From Boothiomyces macroporosus (taxonomy: Eukaryota; Chytridiomycota; Chytridiomycetes; Rhizophydiales; Terramycetaceae): 22,144 nt of DNA. A model generated the notes under the pieces. The model ran no database searches. It saw nothing but the letters and a program-made list of their open reading frames with translations, and was not told the DNA's origin. The stretch spans positions 1-22,144 of the forward strand of contig JADGKB010000168.1 of assembly GCA_027604185.1 (NCBI GenBank), written 5' to 3'. Positions 16,031 to 22,144 of this stretch are shown here, piece after piece. Position 1 is the first letter of the stretch. Every line of letters begins with the position of its first letter. The translations under genes and the position numbers were made by a program.

Positions 16031-19000
16031 TTAAGCAATATATACAGCAATAGCCAAAACAACCATCAAGCTGCTGATTGTCTGAGAAAGTGAATGGGCA
16101 CCAGATTTCATTGAAGTAGTTGCTGGCGGAGCAGAGGTTGACGCTAGACCATACCCAATTGCTGGGCCAGTTATCGATGGAGTAGGATAAGCTGTTGGGG
16201 GTGGTCCTACTGGCATAGAGGTTGGGACTGGTGGTTGTAGCTGACAAATGTCGATATTCCAAAAGGCAATTGGATCAAATAATGGGTTTCCTGGACCGTT
16301 TTGAGCATTAACTGCTGTTTCGAACAAGTTAATTTGACCAAGCACTTGATTGTACGAGTACGAATCTGCATTACTTTCACATCCACATAAAGAAGAAGGT
16401 TGTGGGGAAGGATATGCTCTCTTGAATAGCAACACGGATGAGGACGAAGTAGCTGTAACAGACCCAGTAGAGGAAGAACCAGCGGCAGAAGTAATAGTTG
16501 CAGCAGCAGTTGTAGTTGCAGCGGCTGTAGTGGTTGCAGCATTGGTAGTAGTGGCAGCAGCAGTTGTAGTTGCGGCATTGGTAGTGGTTGCGGCATTAGT
16601 TGTGGTTGCAGCAGCAGTAGTTGCAGCATTAGTTGTGGTTGCGGCATTGGTAGTAGTGGCAGCAGCGGTAGTACCAGCAGCTGTAGTTGTACCAGCATTA
16701 GTTGTAGTTGCAACAGCAGTAGTTGTACCAGCATTGGTAGTAGTTGCAGCAGCGGTAGTACCAGCATTAGTTGTAGTTGCAGCATTAGTCGTAGTTGCAG
16801 CAGCAGTAGTGGTTGCAGCATTAGTTGTAGTTGCAGCAGCAGTAGTGGTTGCGGCATTGGTAGTAGTGGCAGCAGCAGTGGTTGCAGCATTGGTTGTAGT
16901 TGCAGCAGCAGTAGTGGTTGCGGCATTAGTAGTTGCAGCATTAGTTGTGGTTGCGGCATTGGTAGTAGTGGCAGCAGCGGTTGTAGTTGCAGCATTGGTT
17001 GTGGTTGCAGCAGCAGTAGTACCAGCATTAGTTGTAGTTGCAGCAGCAGTAGTGGTTGCGGCATTAGTTGTGGTTGCAGCGGTTGTAGTTGCAGCATTAG
17101 TTGTAGTTGCAACAGCAGTAGTTGTACCAGCATTAGTTGTAGTTGCAACAGCAGTAGTTGTACCAGCATTGGTAGTAGTTGCAGCAGCGGTTGTACCAGC
17201 GGCTGTAGTGGTTGCAGCATTAGTCGTAGTTGCAGCAGCAGTAGTGGTTGCAGCATTAGTTGTAGTTGCAACAGCAGTAGTTGTACCAGCATTAGTTGTG
17301 GTTGCAGCATTAGTCGTAGTTGCAGCAGCAGTAGTTGTACCAGCATTGGTAGTAGTGGCAGCAGCGGTTGTAGTTGCAGCATTGGTTGTGGTTGCAGCAG
17401 CAGTAGTGGTTGCGGCATTGGTAGTAGTGACAGCAGCAGTGGTTGTACCAGCATTAGTTGTGGTTACAGCATTGGTTGTAGTTGCAGCAGCAGTAGTTGT
17501 TCCAGCGTTAGTAGTAGTGACAGCAGCAGTGGTTGTTCCAGCATTGGTAGTAGTGGCAGCAGCGGTTGTACCAGCGGCTGTAGTGGTTGCGGCATTAGTT
17601 GTGGTTCCAGCATTAGTTGTGCCAGCAGCTGTAGTAGTTGCACCAGCAGAAGTGCTCGTTACTACCGTCGTTGTTCCAGCATTAGTAGTGGTTGCTCCCC
17701 CATTAGCAGTAGTGGCTACAGATGATGTTCCAACGTTGGTCGTAGTTACTCCAGCAGCAGTAGTGGTTCCAATGTTCGTGGTTGTTCCAACATTGGTAAT
17801 TGTTACTGAAGTGGTTACTACAGGGATGGTACTGGAAGAAGCTGTAGCTGCTGAAGTAGTAGCTGCAGCTGAAATTGATGATCCACCAACTGAAGTGGTA
17901 GCAGCAACAGTGGTAGAAGTGGCCCCAACAACTGTAGAGGTAGAAACGCCAGCAACGGTGGAGGTAATGGCTACAGTGGTAGAAGGGGCAGCAGACGAGG
18001 TTGTTGCAGCCGCAGTAGTTGAAGCGACTGCACCGGTAGAGGAAACTATAGCAGCTGAGGCAGAGGAGCCAACAGAAGTAGAAGGTGTGGCTTGAGCAGT
18101 AGTAACTATGACTGCCGATGTTGAAGTGGCAGCTGGAGCAGAGAGAGACATACTGTTTACGGTAGTAACTCCAGCGTTGTAGCCAGGATTAGTCGAACTT
18201 GGAGCCACAGATGATGACACCATCGCGACGTATCCAGTGGTAGATGCAGGAACAGTCGAAGTTTGTGGACTTCCATATACCATGGTTGTAGGTAAAGCAG
18301 TTGTGGACATTGGCTGGTAGTACATGGAAGTAAATGGATTCAGAGGGGCACAGTAACATACTCCAGGTTGAAGAACAGGTCCAGGACACACCGGAGGTGG
18401 TGCGTTGTGTGGAGTATAAGAACCACCAGTATTGAATCCACAAAACGAGCTCAAATTAGCAATGATTGGTTGAGCAAGTGCTTGTACTGAATCAATCGCA
18501 ATAGTGATATTGCCAATTATTGGAGCAGATATGTTGGCAGAGTTGTACCAGCTAAAGTTGCTCAAGATGGCATTAGCAGGACCAAATGCATTTGCTACCC
18601 AGGTAGTGTTGATTTGATTGTAGGCATACTTGTAGAAGGAGGCTTGCACAGCAGGGTTAGAACACATAGTTTGGTTGTTTCCAACAATAATTGAAGTCTG
18701 GATAAAAGTCGTAGTAGCGGACAATGCATTAATTTGATTTGTAAAACTTTGCACCACAGCAACAACGGCGTTGATAAGTGAAGAGTTCCCTCCAGGTAAC
18801 CCAATAAGACCGCCCAAATCCTGTTTCACGCGCCCCAACAGAGTTTGTACTGCCAATGTAAAGTATTTGAATTGATGCAAGTTCTTTAAATTCTGGGACA
18901 AAGAGATCAAAGATGCAGTAAAGTTGTTTTGTTGCAATCCCATAATAATTGGGGCAACAGAACTGTAAAGCTGTCCAAGTTGATCATTAGAGTAGTTTGC

Positions 19001-19528
19001 AGGTAATGGAGCCATTGATGGACCAGTAAGATAACGCACCAAGGCTGCGTTAGATAAGACAACAAGGTTAGCAACACCAATCTGAGACGAATTATCACTT
19101 GCACGGCGCAGAGCGTCCGAAAAGTCTCCAACAGTATCTAAAATATCGTTGTACCTATTATAACCAGCAAACGCCTGTGTGTACCACGAAGCATTTGTGA
19201 GTTGGTAAGTATTGACAACAGTAGCGGCAACACAAGTACTAGTAACAGATAGAATATCAGACATGGCAAGAGCGGCATCAGTGACATTAGGCCCATTGTA
19301 AAAACAGTCGTTATCAGAAAATCCAGTGAAATTTAATACAGATAAAGCGCCAAACTTTCTAATTACAATTTCAGTAGCGGAAAACAAAGCAGCTGGATCA
19401 GCTTGAGATTGACAAAGAAGACCGAGGGGCTGTACATCCGACGCGACTTGATGAACCAAATTTTGAATTTGCCCGATTGTTACTTGGCCATAAGCCTGTG
19501 CGGCAATGTACAATAGCAAGAGATTCAT
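16031..19528 (-). CDS. Large GPI-anchored Thr/Ala/Asn-repeat cell-wall protein (adhesin-like)
   Basis: A 1165-residue protein in one exon. Residues 1-14 are a signal peptide. Residues about 15-420 form a Cys-containing N-terminal domain with about a dozen N-glycosylation sequons (NFT, NVT, NAS, NYS, NIS, NIT and others), ending in a Pro/Cys-rich knot (PPVCPGP, CYCAPLNP). Residues 430-630 are Ser/Thr/Ala-rich. Residues 630-1012 are a strict TTTNAx/TTTAAx hexapeptide repeat. A short second Cys module (CGCESNAD to NIDIC) follows, then a Pro/Thr-rich stretch and a hydrophobic GPI-signal tail. The architecture, ligand domain plus glycosylated stalk plus GPI, is that of fungal adhesins. The N-terminal domain matches no adhesin family I know. 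A wall structural role is the alternative. Confidence 0.82.
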   Translation of the reverse strand: MNLLLLYIAAQAYGQVTIGQIQNLVHQVASDVQPLGLLCQSQADPAALFSATEIVIRKFGALSVLNFTGFSDNDCFYNGPNVTDAALAMSDILSVTSTCVAATVVNTYQLTNASWYTQAFAGYNRYNDILDTVGDFSDALRRASDNSSQIGVANLVVLSNAALVRYLTGPSMAPLPANYSNDQLGQLYSSVAPIIMGLQQNNFTASLISLSQNLKNLHQFKYFTLAVQTLLGRVKQDLGGLIGLPGGNSSLINAVVAVVQSFTNQINALSATTTFIQTSIIVGNNQTMCSNPAVQASFYKYAYNQINTTWVANAFGPANAILSNFSWYNSANISAPIIGNITIAIDSVQALAQPIIANLSSFCGFNTGGSYTPHNAPPPVCPGPVLQPGVCYCAPLNPFTSMYYQPMSTTALPTTMVYGSPQTSTVPASTTGYVAMVSSSVAPSSTNPGYNAGVTTVNSMSLSAPAATSTSAVIVTTAQATPSTSVGSSASAAIVSSTGAVASTTAAATTSSAAPSTTVAITSTVAGVSTSTVVGATSTTVAATTSVGGSSISAAATTSAATASSSTIPVVTTSVTITNVGTTTNIGTTTAAGVTTTNVGTSSVATTANGGATTTNAGTTTVVTSTSAGATTTAAGTTNAGTTTNAATTTAAGTTAAATTTNAGTTTAAVTTTNAGTTTAAATTTNAVTTTNAGTTTAAVTTTNAATTTAAATTTNAATTTAAATTTNAGTTTAAATTTNAATTTNAGTTTAVATTTNAATTTAAATTTNAATTTAAGTTAAATTTNAGTTTAVATTTNAGTTTAVATTTNAATTTAATTTNAATTTAAATTTNAGTTAAATTTNAATTTAAATTTNAATTTNAATTNAATTTAAATTTNAATTAAATTTNAATTTAAATTTNAATTTAAATTTNAATTTNAGTTAAATTTNAGTTTAVATTTNAGTTTAAGTTAAATTTNAATTTNAATTAAATTTNAATTTNAATTTAAATTTNAATTTAAATTTAAATITSAAGSSSTGSVTATSSSSVLLFKRAYPSPQPSSLCGCESNADSYSYNQVLGQINLFETAVNAQNGPGNPLFDPIAFWNIDICQLQPPVPTSMPVGPPPTAYPTPSITGPAIGYGLASTSAPPATTSMKSGAHSLSQTISSLMVVLAIAVYIA
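16495..17640 (-). repeat. 18-nt minisatellite encoding TTTNAx / TTTAAx
   Basis: About 1.15 kb of tandem 18-nt units in the adhesin stalk. Units alternate irregularly between an Asn-containing type (TTTNAA, TTTNAG) and an Ala type (TTTAAA, TTTAAG, TTTAVA). Because the unit avoids stops in several frames, long shadow frames arise here on both strands (16350-18095 plus, 16207-17454 minus). Length polymorphism among strains is expected. Confidence 0.9.
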
Positions 19529-19554
19529 TATGCGAGATAAGCGAATTGCGCGAG

Positions 19555-19562
19555 TATTTATA
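19555..19562 (-). promoter_or_regulatory. TATA box of the adhesin gene
   Basis: On the minus strand TATAAATA lies about 27 bp upstream of the ATG at 19528. Confidence 0.5.
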
Positions 19563-19567
19563 TCAAA

Positions 19568-19591
19568 GATGACATAAATGTCGATGTCATC
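19568..19591. promoter_or_regulatory. Inverted repeat upstream of the adhesin
   Basis: GATGACAT and ATGTCATC form 8-bp arms with an 8-nt spacer, directly upstream of the TATA box. A nested inverted repeat, GACAT AA ATGTC, overlaps the left arm. The TGACAT half-site could suit a bZIP- or homeodomain-type dimer. Confidence 0.4.
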
Positions 19592-20056
19592 GCGGCTACT
19601 ACGAAAATCAAAACATGATGATAAACAAGAATAAACAAACTAGATATATATGGAGAGGTTGTATAGGGTCACTATTATGGTTTGTACTGGAATGAGTATT
19701 GGTATACGTGCCCAAAATACTATTTGAAAGACTCTCTATTGTTCAAATCTCTAATGAAAAACAATGATGATTGTCCTATTGTCTAAAATTTCAAATCGTT
19801 GATTAAATCAGCAGCATAAAGATAGTAGAGTTGGGCTCTACGTGTATAAGATGGATATGGTGTTTACGAGTAGGAAAGCGGTAACTGTTACACGTACGCG
19901 CTATTTCATTTCTTGTACATGTAGATTGATTTTCTCTTTGAAAGATTGAGCCTGTGTATCCAGGCCGTTAAAGATTTTAGTCTAGTTCGCGTTTGTTTAT
20001 ATTTAGAGATAAAAATCTCTTCAAAGCATTCCATGGTATAATTAAAGAATAATGCT

Positions 20057-20962
20057 TTATTTCCTCTTTTTACTGACACCAGCCTTCATCTTTTTAATAG
20101 AAAAACCAGACAAATCATCGGTAGATTTTGCCGAGTTTCTCTTTTCCTTCTTTTCAAACCCATATTTCTTGTTCTTTCCTTGTCTCTTTTTGTTTGCTTT
20201 TTGCTCCTTTTGCTCTTTATCAATCTCTACATCAAAATCAAGATTGTTCTTTTTGATTTTCTTGATTTTTTCAATTGTGTTTTTCTTTTGTTGTTGGCGT
20301 TCCAAGAGTTTTTCGGTTTGTACTTTTTTACCGAATTTCTTTAGTTCTCTTTGTTTTTTAGCTTGGATTGATTTCTCTAGAGATTCTTTTTCGTTGAGTA
20401 GGTTTTGCTTGATCTTTAGCATTTGAGAGTCTGGCTTAACCATTTCAGCAAAGTAATCATCAGGTCTGGTGAATGGCACTTTTAACTTTAATAGTTCTTT
20501 TTTACTGTATTCAACAGATTTCAATGCCTGATTGTAGAAAGCCAATTCGCGATTCAAGTCATCGTTGAAATCAACTTGGCCCAAAGGAAAAGTAGAAGAT
20601 AATTGTTCAATAAACGGAACTTTTAGTTGAATATCTTTGAGTCTTTCCAATAGCGCTACTTTTTCATTCTTGTAAATCTTTTCTTCCATTTCGTTATTCA
20701 TTTGTAAATACGCTTGTAATTCACGTTCATCTTCACTGTTTATTTCCTCTTTCTCCTCTTCTTCTTCCGTGGGTTTCATGTTCCTTTTCTTTGCCTTCTT
20801 TACATCAACAGTGGATTCATTTAAGTTTGCTAGTTTCTTTGATTCTAGTAAATCAGCAACTTCTGGATCCATTTGAATATCTTGAGCGGATATAAAAGAA
20901 GAAATATCGAAATCCTGGGGCTTTCGTTCTCTCATTGTTCCTTTTTGTTTTGGTTTTCCCAT
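20057..20962 (-). CDS. EBP2: rRNA-processing protein Ebp2
   Basis: A 301-residue nucleolar protein needed for 27S pre-rRNA processing and 60S subunit assembly. I start it at the ATG at 20962 (MGKPKQKG); the frame is open two codons further but without another ATG. The acidic N-terminal half (EEEEEKEEINSEDE) precedes the Ebp2 core, recognised by DDLNRELAFYNQAL and VPFTRPDDYFAEMVK. The C-terminal third is Lys/Glu-rich coiled-coil and ends in a basic nucleolar-type tail (KKMKAGVSKKRK). No intron. With DBP6 it is the second 60S assembly factor in the window, but they are 9 kb apart and not in a shared unit. Confidence 0.93.
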   Translation of the reverse strand: MGKPKQKGTMRERKPQDFDISSFISAQDIQMDPEVADLLESKKLANLNESTVDVKKAKKRNMKPTEEEEEKEEINSEDERELQAYLQMNNEMEEKIYKNEKVALLERLKDIQLKVPFIEQLSSTFPLGQVDFNDDLNRELAFYNQALKSVEYSKKELLKLKVPFTRPDDYFAEMVKPDSQMLKIKQNLLNEKESLEKSIQAKKQRELKKFGKKVQTEKLLERQQQKKNTIEKIKKIKKNNLDFDVEIDKEQKEQKANKKRQGKNKKYGFEKKEKRNSAKSTDDLSGFSIKKMKAGVSKKRK

Positions 20963-21007
20963 TTTCAAAAGTAAATTTTTTTTTGTTTTTTTTTGAATTA
21001 TTACATG

Positions 21008-21015
21008 TCACGTGA
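21008..21015. promoter_or_regulatory. E-box (CACGTG) upstream of EBP2
   Basis: TCACGTGA is a full palindrome with the CACGTG core bound by fungal bHLH factors such as Cbf1. It lies about 50 bp upstream of the EBP2 ATG. Function at this site is inferred from motif and position only. Confidence 0.45.
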
Positions 21016-21105
21016 TTTTTACAGATTCTTGAAGAGTTATTTAGCTTAGTGTATGTTATACTGATAGTAATATGGCTTGGATTATATATAGCTCCAAGAG
21101 TAGCC

Positions 21106-21152
21106 GGTAAAGTGTCTCGTAGGTAAAGTGTCTCTAGTCGGTAAAGTGTCTC
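21106..21152. repeat. Three direct repeats of GGTAAAGTGTCTC
   Basis: Exact 13-bp copies start at 21106, 21122 and 21140, with 16- and 18-bp periods. Degenerate copies follow (GGTAAAGAG at 21162, GGTAAAC at 21194). They sit between the ERG3 stop and the EBP2 start and could be an upstream binding-site array or a young tandem duplication. Confidence 0.75.
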
Positions 21153-21229
21153 AGAGTAGTAGGTAAAGAGTAGCAAGTAGGCAGTAAAAAGTAGGTAAAC
21201 AGACATACAAGAGAATTCACAATACCTCT

Positions 21230-22111
21230 TTATTCTTCCTTTCCAATATATTTAGTTTTACCTCCTCTCTTCATCTTTTCAAAAAACATGTTATTGTCAA
21301 ATTCATATTTCGGATACTTGTAACTCTTGCCAATCCTATCCCACAGAGTAAAATACTGTCCATAATTGTAATTGAATTCCAAGTGATGAACAGTATGATG
21401 CGCTGCAGAATTGATTATCCCATCATTAGAAATATAAACTCCGTCGTGAATACTACATTAACAGATATAACCTTATCGTCCAGAACTGTATCAGGACAAA
21501 CATTGTCAGATAGAGGTAAGAGTTCATTGGAAACAGGTAAACAAAGATATGCATCGGAAGTGATTGTACATAACCGTCTAGAGGATGGAAAGCAAAAGAA
21601 GCAAATGGAGTGGTGACTTTCCACATGTGATGCTGCTTATGTAACCAAGAATAAATCAATGGATGGTGTTCATATCTACATTAATCTAACTTACCGATGG
21701 ATCCAATAAACACCAAAGTCAGTAAACAGAATAAACCATACCAATGAAAATACCAAGTAAGGATAGCCGTACTCGCCTACATCATGGTACAGCCGAGAGT
21801 ATCCATTGATTTCAAAATAAAACCAGGGAACAGTCACCATTGAAGTTATCGGAAACGAATATAACGATAATTTGATTTCTCTTGCAATCTGATTCTTTAA
21901 AAACTTTGGATGCTTGAGAATAGATCTGTCGAATACAGTGTAAAATGAAAGTGTTGAAAATACAAAGTAAAGGATTGTTACGCCTGGTTAAATACTAGGT
22001 ACCTATTATTGATATTAGCCATAGAGAGAGTAGCTGGCGGAGTGTGTTGTCTCTGGGTACTGAGTAGTACTGGTCCAAGTATGGGTCTACGAGATTCAAA
22101 ACAAGATCCAT
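21230..22111 (-). CDS. ERG3: Sterol C-5 desaturase Erg3, three 19-nt introns
   Basis: The exons 22111-22003, 21983-21695, 21675-21472 and 21452-21230 join to 274 codons plus stop. Erg3 introduces the C5-C6 double bond in ergosterol synthesis at the ER, using a di-iron centre. The start MDLVLNLVDPYL matches the usual Erg3 beginning. The His boxes are complete: HRYEHH at 132-137 (formed only by splicing out intron 2), HKQHH at 145-149 and HHTVHH at 219-224. Membrane spans flank the boxes. It is some 90 residues shorter than Saccharomyces Erg3, the loss being in the poorly conserved region between the start and the first span. An E-box lies just upstream of the ATG. The window ends 33 bp beyond the start, so the promoter is mostly missing. 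Confidence 0.92.
21453..21471 (-). other. 19-nt intron 3 of ERG3
   Basis: On the minus strand the intron is GTTATATCTGTTAATGTAG, with GTT donor and branch-like GTTAAT. Phase 2. Splicing gives FWTISIHDGVYIS; retention stops at the terminal TAG. Confidence 0.87.
21676..21694 (-). other. 19-nt intron 2 of ERG3
   Basis: On the minus strand the intron is GTAAGTTAGATTAATGTAG, with branch-like ATTAAT. Phase 2. It splits the Arg codon inside the first His box, HRYEHH. Retention stops at once (CGG TAA). Confidence 0.9.
21984..22002 (-). other. 19-nt intron 1 of ERG3
   Basis: On the minus strand the intron is GTACCTAGTATTTAACCAG, with branch-like TTTAAC. Phase 1. Splicing gives LISIIGVTILYF in the first membrane span; retention stops at TAG. 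Confidence 0.88.
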
Positions 22112-22124
22112 TGGAAAATATTTA

Positions 22125-22130
22125 CACGTG
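22125..22130. promoter_or_regulatory. E-box just upstream of ERG3
   Basis: CACGTG lies 14 bp before the ERG3 ATG, in the 5' leader or core promoter. Its role is uncertain this close to the start codon. Confidence 0.3.
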
Positions 22131-22144
22131 CCTTCATTTAACTA

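Larger units (their letters stand above)
19529..20056. other. Adhesin upstream region and EBP2 3' flank
   Basis: A 528-bp spacer with no gene seen. It contains the adhesin TATA box, an inverted repeat at 19568-19591, and the palindrome GTAACTGTTAC at 19881-19891. Its length compared with other spacers here suggests a complex promoter for the adhesin. Confidence 0.55.
20963..21229. promoter_or_regulatory. EBP2 promoter and ERG3 3' flank
   Basis: This 267-bp spacer contains poly-T tracts next to the EBP2 start, the E-box palindrome TCACGTGA at 21008-21015, and a cluster of short direct repeats at 21106-21152 listed separately. Confidence 0.5.

Noticed and set aside
16207..17454. A 415-codon minus-strand frame rich in Leu and Gln
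   Set aside because: It is the shifted frame of the same minisatellite; the other frame has signal peptide, sequons and GPI tail.
16350..18095. A 581-codon plus-strand frame, almost only Val and Ala
   Set aside because: It is the antisense of the adhesin repeat. The repeat unit lacks stops in several frames, so the frame stays open without selection.
19614..19770. ATGATGA sequences resembling snoRNA box C
   Set aside because: No matching CTGA box D with terminal stem at a suitable distance.
9366..21694. Programmed frameshifting, translational bypassing or sequencing errors as explanations for the gene breaks
   Set aside because: Errors would not all be 18-21 nt with GT, YTAAY-like and AG. 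Bypassing would not need these signals. RNA data should still confirm.
1..22144. CUG-Ser codon reassignment
   Set aside because: CTG codons lie at hydrophobic family positions such as LGFA in protease 3 and KLLVFV in DBP6, so leucine is the better reading.

Overview
The window is nuclear DNA of an ascomycete yeast. The evidence is a set of fungal genes: ERG3 (sterol C-5 desaturase), EBP2 and DBP6 (60S ribosome assembly), MRPL35/mL38 (mitochondrial ribosome), a Ytp1-like protein, GPI-anchored aspartyl proteases of the yapsin/SAP type and a GPI-anchored adhesin-like protein. I cannot name the genus. CTG fits leucine at conserved hydrophobic sites (for example the LGFA motif of the third protease), so there is no sign of the CUG-Ser code.

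Layout, left to right. 1-45 is the 3' tip of another GPI protein. 46-1059 holds the protease-1 promoter and, on the minus strand, what looks like an eroded gene. 1060-6986 is a tandem cluster of three secreted aspartyl proteases; the first two share stretches of identical DNA. 6999-8630 (-) is a DHA2-type MFS exporter. 8924-10889 (+) is DBP6. 10915-11105 (-) and 11313-11495 (+) are two tiny divergent membrane-protein genes. 11504-12659 (-) is MRPL35. 12849-13973 (-) is Ytp1-like. 14047-15423 (-) is an MFSD5-like MFS transporter. 16031-19528 (-) is a 1165-residue Thr/Ala/Asn repeat adhesin. 20057-20962 (-) is EBP2. 21230-22111 (-) is ERG3. Spacing is tight: convergent stop codons are separated by only 12, 25 and 8 bp.

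The main result concerns introns. Six of the thirteen recognisable genes are broken in frame, and each break is repaired by removing a GT...AG segment of only 18-21 nt. I place 15 such introns: one of 18, six of 19, five of 20 and three of 21 nt. They share a pattern: a GTA (rarely GTT) donor, a YTAAY-like (rarely YTTAY) branch motif and the acceptor AG a few bases later. Splicing restores invariant motifs (DTG, GKT, DEAD, the first His box, MFS motif A), and every spliced CDS length is a multiple of three. In the MFSD5-like gene the best gap-free model needs a 10-nt exon and then a single-nucleotide exon between two 20-nt introns. In the small minus-strand gene the first coding exon is 5 nt, ATG plus two bases.

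Functionally the window mixes housekeeping genes with cell-surface genes (proteases, adhesin, exporters). No tRNA, rRNA, transposon or CRISPR array was recognised.
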